From positions 82,507,848-82,571,847 of the forward strand of contig CM069441.1 in assembly GCA_035610835.1 (NCBI GenBank): 64,000 nt of DNA, read 5' to 3'. The position numbers were made by a program, and so were the translations under genes. A model generated the notes under the pieces. The model searched no databases, was not told the origin of the DNA, and saw only the letters and a list, made by a program, of their open reading frames with translations. This document shows, in pieces, positions 1 to 11,100 of the stretch; position 1 is the first letter of the stretch, and the number at the start of each line of letters is the position of its first letter. This DNA comes from Ophiura sarsii. Its lineage: Eukaryota > Echinodermata > Ophiuroidea > Amphilepidida > Ophiuridae.

Positions 1-207
1 GGGAAAATCCTACACCGAGAAAACGAGAGATACACTAGATGGATACGGGAATCCATCTGGATAAGAAGAAGAGGTGAAATAGCCATGAACAATGACGGGG
101 GCGGGGCTTATCAACTTAGTCATGCATACGATCAGCTGATCCAGAAATCCTCTAGAAACACTGGATCAATAACATCTTCATTCCTGAAGAAACAACCAGA
201 GAAGTAG
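1..207 (+). pseudogene. C-terminal end of a retroelement polyprotein (Penelope-like/GIY-YIG type)
   Basis: An open frame enters from the left edge and stops at TAG 205-207, giving about 68 residues. It contains the segment RWIRESIWIRRRGEIAMNND followed by GAYQLSHAYDQL. This Arg-rich 'RWI-EAI-IR' block followed by 'N-D-GAY-LSH-YD-L' is the usual tail of invertebrate Penelope-like or GIY-YIG retroelement proteins, as I recall the family. No initiator is in view, so the rest lies to the left of the window. The family assignment is inference, but the frame and motif are directly visible. It directly precedes a truncated DNA transposon. Confidence 0.5.
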
Positions 208-257
208 GTTGGGAAACGTCGATAATAGTGAGTACATATGGATTTGTTAAAAAGAAA

Positions 258-1450
258 ATTCCAATTCTTTCATCATCATTTAGTACTTATAATAAACAAT
301 CTTAATATTTAGCCAGCTTTTCATGTTACAGGGGAAGTTAGTCAATTATGACAATGATAACCTAACGGTAATATACACAAAAAGCAGTGAATAAAAAACA
401 TAAATCATGATATTTCGTCATTGAAAATATATTTACAGACACCATTTAAAATATAATTCAGATGTAATTCATAATACCGAGGTTTCAAACCATTCTAAAG
501 CAAGTTCGTATCATATTGTAATCATTCAATAGCAGAAAGAGTGGTACAATTTTGATTAAGTTTTTGCAAGTGGACCACTTGCCCCATACCCCTTCGGACC
601 ACTTAACCCAACAAATGATTCAGCACTTTGTCGAGATGAAACATTTTTCAAGAACGCCTGTGACGTAATAAATGTTACGCCAAAATGTTTTAAAACATAC
701 CACCATTTGTCATAATAATCAATAACTCCAAAACATTTCAGAAAAAAGACAAAAACTGCATTTTAGTTTTAGCCATTACGCAGTTTTCTGTAGCCACTTT
801 GAATTCGCACTTATAACGACATTTGGGTCCTACAAGTAGACGAGTGTCTTAATATAAAATAACAAATGGTATAATTTGTTATTTGCAAATTCATAAACTA
901 ACAACTCTACCAAATGAATACCCGTGATAATGAGTTAAGTTGAAGCATTCTTTAAATGATAATTTAATCGCAAATCCAAACCACCAATGTCCCAAGTAAG
1001 CAATATGCGCCATTTTACGGTCGTTACAGCCACAACCTATGGTTTAAATCATATTTCGAAAAATTCCTGAGCACACTACGATATAGCACCCATCAAATGC
1101 AATATGCACTTAGCATCTTAAGATGACTGTACTGCATGTATATTTACTGTTGCATATCTATCAATCATATAAAGTTCATTAAACATGATCTTAACCCATC
1201 TTCATAAATCGCCCATACTATCCGTGAATTTTCAATAAGTTACTCAAGGAGGTGGCTTCAAAGATCTGGAGAATATCACATGTGTAAATACCCTAAAGTT
1301 GCAAATGTGTTTGAATGTAGAATGTAAGGATATATGTCAAGCTTCAACATAAGTTGTACTGTTCAAAAGAAAGCAGTATGCCCATACAATTACAAAATCC
1401 TTCATTTCGGACCAGTTGCCCCATAGGACCAGTAGCCCCATATTCCCCTA
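258..1450 (+). mobile_element. 5'-truncated copy of the GGGGCAACTGG DNA element (copy 4)
   Basis: From about 258 ('catcatttagtacttataa') the sequence runs parallel to the interior and right end of the full-length copies at 5363-7233 and 16891-18734. It ends in the same right terminus 'ttgccccata...ccccta' at 1450. About 550 bp of the left end, including the left inverted repeat, is missing. There is no open frame of note. Its right end lies exactly where the block shared with 28385 onward begins, so the element abuts a duplication boundary. Confidence 0.75.
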
Positions 1451-1831
1451 TACGGTCTCCAGATCAATGAGAGACAATAGTTCGCCCTATAGGTCACCCC
1501 GGAGTGACGTCACATATGGTGACCACAACTTAAAGGGTAAATAAAGGCCTCTTACACAGAGACACAAATGACTCGATCTCTTGGGTATGGGCGAGTAGAG
1601 CGTAAAACTGATAGATTGTTAAAACGTCTGATTTGTTGTCAACGGCAAACGGTACAAAGTACCCGGATGGCCGGAGCGACCTATTTCACGAATAAAGAGC
1701 AGTCCATACATGTATTTGTTTTATATAACACATGAAAATATTTTAGTGTGCAATTTTGCAATAATGAAATGAAAAATGAAAAATACCTTAAAATAATAGG
1801 CTAGTAGTATACAAATGTTTGCTGTTCATGA

Positions 1832-1945
1832 GGGAAATGGCGTAAAATAGCTCCCCGAGGTAACTGGAGACCGTGTGCCTACTATTTAATACTAGTAGGC
1901 CCACGGTCTCCAGCTACCGAGGGGACCTATTTTGCACCATTTCCC
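1832..1945. repeat. 53-nt-arm hairpin with 8-nt loop
   Basis: Positions 1832-1884 and 1893-1945 are inverted copies of each other with only a few mismatches. The central sequence CTGGAGACCGTG pairs with CACGGTCTCCAG. The loop is 'tttaatac'. The partner at about 28560-28650 keeps both outer arms but has lost about 19 nt of the right arm. It looks like a small foldback element. Confidence 0.85.
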
Positions 1946-3078
1946 GAATATAGAGCAATACATATTTGTTTATATGGCCATGTGTTTTGAACTCGCCACC
2001 CTTACCGTTGCATGACCAGATTTTTACATTATACACCATCTGAGATTCGAATTAGCATATCGCAATACCTACTTGTTCTACCCCATAACAAGTATATATT
2101 TTCTGCACGGTAATCCCGCAAGAAATCCAAATATGCTATTAGAATTAAGATACATGTAGGACCTAATGGTAACATGTTGTGATTTAGAATGTTAAAAAAA
2201 TATCGATTTTTTTTCTCATAGCTCTACCATATAGTTGTTGAGTTAATAGAGAGAGATGGATGATTCGTCACTAAAAATCCTTTGTGGGTGGTGAGTTCAA
2301 AACACATGGCCATATAACATGTATAAATATTTCTGTCATTTGAAATACTTGACAAACAAAAGATAATAGACCTAGGCCTACTCGATGTATCATCAAGTCA
2401 AGATCAATTACCGCGATCGCGAGCAGGGCGAGCAAGTTCCCATAAAAAGGTACTACATTTATTTCCCTCGCAGCTGCTCATCACAGGCAGATAGGTGTTT
2501 TCCCCTCCAGTGAAATAGCGGGACAATAGTCCGAATATTATTTCATGTCACATGATGTAGTATTCCAATCAAATGACAGGAATTGTTATGTGTTATATAA
2601 TAGTCGATTCTTGCTGCTTGACAATAAATAAGCTTACCCCATCGAGTCGACGAGGAAACTCTCTGATGCTAAACTCACCTCTTCGATGGAGGCCTAGGCA
2701 TTGCAGAATGAACTATCAGGTGAATTGACAACAAATAATCATTCATCATTCATCAATAAAATGTACTGACTCGTTTGAATACAGCCGATAAAACAATAAT
2801 ATGTGCGGTAACTATTATACAGACGACATATTGACATTTTCAGCGATTCAGGCTCTTTTCCCGTTGTGCACTGAGCAGCTGAGTGGACAGCCGAACGTCG
2901 TGCACAGACGGTGGTGGAATCAATTTATTATGGTAGGGTCTACAACAAGATTTGTAGAAATATTAATTAGAGAAAGCTTTATGAAGGAATCTATGGTGTA
3001 AATGCTGCTCAGTTTCATGTCAACGATCGGATCGTATGGTGATATGTCACCTGGGGGAAAATGTGCTACCAAAACCTA

Positions 3079-3114
3079 CTATTGCCCGCTCATGACGTCA
3101 TGAGCGGTCAATAG
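3079..3114. repeat. 36-bp near-perfect palindrome centred on TGACGTCA
   Basis: The block reads CTATTG, then CCGCTCATGA, the centre, and the mirror half TCATGAGCGG and CAATAG, with one mismatched pair. The centre is the full cAMP-response-element octamer TGACGTCA. The partner copy near 29458-29493 has additional mismatches in the left arm, so the palindrome is eroding there. It could be a transposon relic or a bZIP site; no gene start is close by. Confidence 0.8.
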
Positions 3115-4470
3115 TACATTTTTGGACCGCCTGTGAATATTCGGGGAAATAGTAGAATTAACCAATGTCAAGTGACATGGTATAAACTAATGAAAGCTAT
3201 TGAAAAGATGCCAATATATTCACGCGTTATACAACAACAAGAGAAAGGAAGTAGGAAGTCAAATATAACCGAGGAATACTGTCATATACCAAGCCGTTCG
3301 TGTACAATGGTTCACTGAATGCAAAGAACCGACAAGGTCATGCGTTGGAGTATTGTTAAAAAGAAGAAACATCTTTCCTTTGAAATTAGTCATCGGGAAA
3401 TGTGCGTGGATTTCAGTCAACCATTTCGTTCAATCACTTATTAAGACAGGCAAAGCCACGTTCATCAATTGGAAATCAATGGATAAACACTTACGACAAT
3501 GAGGAACTCAACAAACAAATAACTTTGGCACTATGATACTTTGTTGAGATCTACGTCGAAAGTAGGATATTTCGTAACTAAAAATGCTTGCATTAGTATT
3601 GCTAAAAGTGAAACGTTGATGCTGATGGTGACAGGGACGAACAGTATCATTGAACGTGTCTGCGCCACAATTTGTGTCTACACCTGTTATTACTATGTGA
3701 ATATCCCCTAACTACGGCTAAAGGTTTGTACACTATGTACCATAAGTCGGAAGTATGACACTATTATATTTAAAATGTTTAAGTGGCATGTATTATAATG
3801 CACGTCCGCGCTCATTGATGGTTGGAGCAAGGCATTGGTTGGAGGTATCATAACCAAGTACTAATAATCAAATTCAGCAATCTTTAATGTGGCATTAACC
3901 CGGCTTTTTTAAAATCCATTTTAGAGCTTTCGTTATCAAATTATGCCAATACAGGGTGTCCAAGAAACTTATTTTGAAGTAGCTTTTTTATTTTTACACT
4001 ACGGATTACAAGCATGTTTGCCCATTCTAAAAACCTTAAAATGTCTACCTTTTTTATTTTGGACTTAAAATCCAAGATTGCACAATCGGTTTTCCAATTA
4101 CGCATGGTCAACGAGAGGTATGTAAGAAACACATTCAACCGATTTCACGGAAATCGAAGGTCAAGGGTTGCAGCTGTGCAGCGCTGTTAACATACTCGTT
4201 ATCGTTTGACCCACAGCAACGCTTCGTTCATCCCTGTATATGAATTGTGAAAAAATAGTATTTGTTTATGTGCAATATTGAATAAAAATATGCATTTTAT
4301 TATTGTTGGTAATTAATTTAACCATTTTCCAAATCTAAGAGTGCAAAGTCTAATGATTTGTAACACCAAAACGACATAGGCCTACTTTACTGAGTATACC
4401 GATCAGATACACACAATTTGTTACGATTTGAACAAGCATTTTATATTTCAATAAACTTTGCTTTGGGAAC

Positions 4471-5154
4471 GTATAGGGCTAAAGCAGGTGGATGTCGTAT
4501 CCTTTACATTGTATTAATTAACTAATTGGACAGATTAAAATAAAAGCCGGTCGCATACGGAATACGGATGAAGAAATTGTATTCTTCTTCATAGCTTTAC
4601 CACTTGGCAAACAGGGGTGAACCACAGAATGAATAACGTTTGATGTAAAAAAGTCTGAGATATTTCTTCTGGTAATACGCCCCTCCGATTCCCACCTCCA
4701 CACAGTGGGTGTTGGAATTCTTTATTTTCATTTTATAATTGTAGACATTCTGCTGAGGCCATCAACAAATTATTCAGTGAAAATCCATTATATTCTACGA
4801 AATGTGTTTGAATTGCCGAAAAGCGGATCGTTAGGATTCATTATTTCCCCCTATTTTTCCCAGTTCTTCCACTACGATTACATGCAGATTTGGTTATAAA
4901 CATGAATGTCAAGGTTGTTTTTGTTTTCTTCGTCTAAATTTCCGGTCATTTTACTTAATACTTGCTTGGATGTCCACATTTTGTGAATATGTCTACTCGT
5001 GTCGTATAGACCTATTCATAAAAGGTGGTGGCAAGGAATATACGATTCTTTAGGTTGCAAAGTAGTCATAGATCATGGTTTAGAAATGTTAATGCTAAAA
5101 CAATTAAGCTGTAAAGAAATAATAATTTACTTTATTTATTATGTTTTATTTCAG
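4471..5154. other. Region upstream of receptor 1; probable end of a 5' intron
   Basis: Sequence similarity to the unit 2 copy stops at about 4470. The rest is unique AT-rich DNA with no convincing coding frame. A T-rich tract followed by 'tttcag' ends at 5154, just before the first coding exon. This fits a 3' splice site, so an untranslated first exon and the promoter probably lie further upstream. Confidence 0.4.
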
Positions 5155-5184
5155 ACTCACGTGTACCAGACTAAAATATTCACA

Positions 5185-8100
5185 ATGAGATTAACTACAG
5201 TGCCCATATGCAATATGCAGTACTTCGTTGTGTGTTTATGTGCAATGTTAGCCGGTGCCTTCTCCTGTAAGTAATGCCAGTAAGGTGGCGAGACCATTAA
5301 TTACAAACCCAACCGACCAATAATTTTCAAATCTGAGATTATTTTCTATAATGTTACACATTTAGGGGAGGATGGGGCAACTGGACCGGTTAAGCATATT
5401 TCATGATATAAAAGCTTAAAGCTCGTGTAAATATTTATGGAATTGCTATGAAAATATCACCCATGGAACTGTTTACATATAACATATAATCAATGTTAAA
5501 AAATATCCAAACAAAAGGCCAATTACCACTAACTAAAAACTTTACTTGGCACGGTCCAGTTACCCCATCGTTGGGGCAACTGGTCCTATATGTTCCAACG
5601 GTTAGAATACACAGAAATCATTGATTGACAACACGGTTACTAAGCAGTATTTTCTTTACAAACTCATTTCCATATTATTTAACGTGTAAAAATGATACAG
5701 GTCTCATGAAACCCATGTTTTATACAGTTTTCGTGGTTAACGTGTAAAACGCAGTAATACTAATGGTGTACAAAGCAAGCGCAATTTTCGACTGCACGTT
5801 TATTAGATAAAACGGTATGAACCTAGTTAAATGGTTACATGGTTGTGATATTCAGACGCCCCATACATTTATCTATATATACCACCTTTCTTTAATGATT
5901 TTATTTACTTCATATAATCATCATTTAGTACTTATAACAAACCATCTTGATATTTAGCCAGCTTTTCATGTTACAGGGGAAGTTAGTCAATATGACAATG
6001 ATGACCCAACGGTTGATATACACAAAAAGCAGTGGATAAAATACATAAATCATGATATTTCGTCATAGCAAATATCTTTACAGACACCATTCAAAATATA
6101 ATGAAGATGTAATTCATAATACCGAGGTTTTAAACCATTCTAAAGCAATTTTATGTCATATTGTAATCCTTCAATATCAGAAATAGTGGTATTAGACCCG
6201 AAATGCCCCAAAATGTCTAAGAACTTGAAAGAATGTGAATTATTTCATATTCTATTCACATTTCAATACCGAGTCATGTTTTATTGACACTAACAACTCA
6301 TTTTCAAAATGAATTTTACAATTTTGATTAAGTTTTTGCAGGCGGTCCAGTTGCCCCACACCCCTTCGGACCACTTACCCCAACAAATGACGTAGCACTT
6401 TGTCGAGATGAAACGTTATTAAAACACGCCTGTGACGTAATACATGTTACGTCAAAATGTTTTAAAACATACCACCATTTGTCATAATAATCAATAACTC
6501 CAATACATTTCAGAAAAAAGGGAAAACTGCATTTTTGTTTTTAGCCATTACACAGATTTCTGTAGCCAGTGAGTATCTTTGAATTCGCAAATATTACGGC
6601 GTTCGGGTCCTACAAGTAGACGAGTGTCTTTAGATAAATAAGAAATGGTGTACTTTGTTATTTGCAAATTCATGAACTAATAACTCTACCAAATGAATAC
6701 CCGTGATAATGATTTAAGTTGAAGCATTCTTTAAATGATAATATTGATCGGAAATCCAAACCACCAATGTCCCAAATTAGCAATATGCGCCATTTTACGG
6801 TCATTCCAACCACAACCTATGGTTTTAATCATATTTCGGAAAGTCCCTAAGCACACTACAATATAGCACCCATCAAATGCAATATGCACCTAGTATCTTT
6901 AAGACGACTGTACTGCATGTATATATTTACTGTTGCATATCTGTCAATCATATAAAGTACATTAAACATGATCTAAACCCATCTTCATATATCGCCCATA
7001 CTATCTGTGAATTTTCAATCAGTCACTCAAGGAGTTAGCTTCAAAGATATGGAGAAAAATCACATGTGTCAATATCCTAAAGTTCCAAATGTTTTGGATT
7101 GTAGAAGGTAAAGATATATGTCAAATATCAACAAAAGTCGTATTGTTCAAAAGAAAGCAGTATGCCCATACAATTACAAAGTCCTTCATTTCGGACCACT
7201 TGCCCCACGGTCCAGTTGCCCCATATTCCCCTACCGTATTCTTGAAAGGATGTTTGGATATGACATATTTGAAGAAGAAAAAATGTGGCCATCATTAATT
7301 TACCTCATTCATCCTGTTGCGTTTCCTTCATATCTTGCTCTTCCATTCTCCTTTCCCATTGTTTCACAAAGTCCGGGGATGATCTGAGTATCCAAATCAC
7401 TCTCTTTGTCTTTGCTTCCACAAACCACACATAAAATCATTCTTAATTCATCCGCATATTTGTTTCCTGCTAGCACAGTCTGTTTCAAAGTTTTAATTTC
7501 ATCGTTTAAGTTATACAATTATACCACTCTCAGTTGATTTGATTTTCACGAAAATAAATTTACTTCCAGCTCTCATCATAGTATCCGACTTCAGTCCTCC
7601 CGCTATTTACACTGCGCAAATGGGACCAAAGTTGAACTTTAAAATGCTCAACATAGATGGTGGTCGACGAAATATATCGGCACCCACTTGTGTGGATTAC
7701 GATCCTGTGGATAAAAATATATACTGGACGCAGTGGAGTAGCAAATGGACTGGGGCTGGTCTCATAGCAAGATGTGATATGAATGGAAATGGATATCAGG
7801 AGTTGGTTAAGGAATTGGATTGTAAGTGTAATACAATGCCATCTATTATCTAAATTATCAGGTAAACAAAGACAACAATTCAAACAGACATATACAGACA
7901 GACACGACCGACAGACAGACACGACCGACAGACAGACACTTAAAGACACCATGACAGACTGACTCACATGTATTGCATGTCCCCCTCATGCCTTACGCTA
8001 CTGGTTCTTTCATAAAACGGTATGATACTATTTTCTTGATTTCAAGTCTCAGTTTCGCCAATTCATACAACGTATCTTGTTTTTTCTCCTATATGCTAGA

Positions 8101-11100
8101 CGCGGTGGGCATAGCTCTTGACGTGCAAGGACGCAATATGTACTTTTCGCATGAGGGGATGGCGTTGGAGAGAGCCAATCTGGACGGAAGTGGTAGGAGG
8201 GAAATCATCAGAGAGTTGCCAACAATTGGATTCCACGTATTCTTTGATCCCATTGGAAGGTGTGTATATAATAGGAGATGATTATTTATTATTATTATTA
8301 TTATTATTAATCTGTACTTATATGGCGCTCTACAAAGAACACAGCGCCTTACAACAGGCAAAAATGATGCAAACACACAAACACAAACACCTAACATTTA
8401 TACAAATGGGTTTTCAACAAACGTTTAGTTTGAAAACAGGCACAGACACCGCCTCCCTCAACTGAATTGGCAACTCATTCCAGAGCCGTGGAGCGGCAAC
8501 AACAAACGAATGATCACCAGCTCTCTTTCTTGAGCGCGGAACCGAGAGCCTTGTTGTATCAGACGAGGAGCGAAGTCTGGGCCTATTCTCAACCATTAAT
8601 GTGTCGCTAAACAAGGTAATAAGATCACACAGATAAGGTGGAGCGACATTCATCATACATTTGTACACATACAACATTATTTTGAAACATATACGGTCCT
8701 TGATTTGGAGCCAATGTAAGGAATGCTTGAGATCAGCAGAACACCTGTCCCGTCCACACGCAAAAACCAGCCGGGCTGCCTTATTCTGGAGACGTTGCAG
8801 CCGTTTGAGGTCAGCTTCACGAGCGCCAAACAAAAGTGAATTGGCATAGTCTAAGCGGGACAGGACAAGTGCTCTAACGGCATGATGACAAGCTTCTTGG
8901 GTGATGAAACGGCGTATCCGCCACAAATTACGAATTTGAAAATTAACAGTTTTACACAAATTACTAATTTGGATGGACATACCGGTATTCATTGAACCAT
9001 CAAATATAACACCAAGGTTTTTTACAGAGATGGAAGGCTTGATTGATGTACCGTCAAGCTTCACTTGGATATGAGACACTGACCTCGAAACTCTAGGGCT
9101 AGCAACAACAAAAAACTCAGTTTTATCTTGTTGATGATGACTATAACGACGACGACGATGACGATGACAACGACGACGACGACGACGACGGCGACCACAA
9201 CCACCACGACCACGACCATGACGACACGGCGACCACAACAACGACAACGATGACGAGTATGACTTCCACGACGAAGATGACGTCTGCGACGACGATGACG
9301 ACATTTTGGACATTAGAAATCGGCACTTCTCCAACATTAACAGACCACACGTTTAAGAAATAATGCTGTTTAATTGGTGATTTATATTTCTCTTTTGTAA
9401 TGTTCGATACAGGCGAGTGTGGTGGTCTGACGCAACAACATCTTTAATTGAGAGTTCAAAAGTAGACGGCAGCAACAGAACAGCACACGTTAGCGGTCTT
9501 CAATACCCAAGCGATATATTTATCGATGGTAAGGACAAACAAAGAAGGTTTGTCTCAGAAACATTTTGCAAATAAGCTAATTCCTGTGTTTTTGTTTTTG
9601 TTTAAATTTAGAATAAAAGCTATGACGTATGCGATTTTTTTGTTGTTGTTGCTTATCCAAAAAAATTTCAACATTTAAAAAAAACCCCAAACCTACGCGC
9701 CGTAGCTCATTTCACATACCAATGCGGGCGTGCTTCTGAGACAAACACTTCTTTGTTTGGCCTAAAGGTATGCTTTTTATCATTCTATAGAGAAACCGCC
9801 CGATAAATGACACCCGACTTCCTTAAATTACCGTACATATCTCCAAAACACCAATGTATTCTTATCTTAATATACGAGAGGCATTCAATATATGCCGCCA
9901 ACACCCCTGTAAAAACTGAAATAAATAGAGTTCATCCATGAAACCTCCACAGTTTGTCAAAGAACTCACATCCAGCATCCACACACTGTCAAAGTCGACG
10001 TATCAAATCCCTTATAAAGACTTCCAAGTACTTCTATTCAGGTATATGCTTGTCACACTGTTGGATGGCGCTTCAAACCTCACTTCTACCACCATGGCGG
10101 ATTCCTGAAGGGTCTGGCTTCATCTTTAGGAACAGCCAGGGATCACTTGTGGTCAAATCTAGACTATATTAAAGATGTGGCAAGATGCGAATGCCATTGA
10201 CGTCGACAAAATCTTGCACAAGTGCAAATGTGTGAGCTGGGGCATTTTCATGGGGAAGGAAGATTTCATTCATTCTACTTGTATCATAGTACTTCTGGAC
10301 CCAAGGCAAAACTTTGGTGCAATAGTATTTTCCTGACACTGGTGTGCCCTTTGGAGTTGGAATTGGGGTCATAATTCCATATGCGTCGAAGAGAATTGTG
10401 TATCAAACCTTATTGGTGCTCAAGTTGCGATGGGCAATGGTTGATATTTTGCTGTCTTTACATATATATACAACCTTTGTTTTCTCTTGGTTTCTTTGTT
10501 ATAGTAGTGTACCCAAAAGTCTCATCACCAGACAATTTAGCAATCTCCACCCGCTTGTCTTTTTGCCCATGAGTCAGAATGTGAGGTACCAGTCTGGTAC
10601 ACAGTTTCCTCATTTCAAGATGCTGCTTCAAGATGATCTAAGCACTTCCCACTGAGATACCAACTAAAGCTGCCATATCTTCGACACAAAGATCTTGGAT
10701 GGACTTCCTTGCCTCTCTGAAGCGGTCAGCCCTGTCGGCAACTGTCTCAATGAACTCTGTGTACATTTGCGTGAATATTGGTGCTGTTGTTGCCAAGCTT
10801 TGCCCGAATCTTTATGCATGCTCTAAACTCGTCTTTCAAATTTCCCGACATTTTGACCCTAATTCTAGGTAGTGCCCAAAGGCCATGGTACTTATAGTAC
10901 TGTTATTACGTAATAGGGATAACCCACCTGTTTGAAAAAATGTCGGTGACGAAAGGGAAAGACATGTAGTGTAAGTATCCAAAGTTTATTCAATAGAAAT
11001 ATGTCACGGTTCACATATCTTAAATGGTTGATGCAGGGGCGGCGCCAATGGGGGTGGGGGAAAATGTTGCCTTTCCAAAAGTTAAAATAAATTGTAAACG

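Larger units (their letters stand above)
1451..4470. repeat. Duplicated block D1, copy 1 (partner 28385-32030)
   Basis: Starting with 'tacggtctccagatcaa', this non-coding block matches 28385-32030 with many small indels. Shared landmarks are the hairpin region near 1832, the 'gcagagcgaggcgagcaag'-like stretch near 2420, the 'ttgtgcactgagcagctgag' stretch near 2862, the TGACGTCA palindrome near 3095, and 'atcgtttgacccacagcaac' near 4201. It lies upstream of receptor 1, as its partner lies upstream of receptor 2. The short ORFs in it are not conserved between the copies, so I do not call genes. Copy 2 carries about 1.3 kb of extra sequence at 30140-31430. Confidence 0.8.

Noticed and set aside
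2801..3001. Short ORF shared in part with 29177-29380
   Set aside because: Both lie in block D1, but the frames diverge by indels at both ends, so conservation reflects duplication, not coding.
8118..8465. 115-codon ORF overlapping receptor 1 exon 3
   Set aside because: It is a shadow frame; the YWTD frame (IALDVQGRNMYFS) is the one joined by splice phase.
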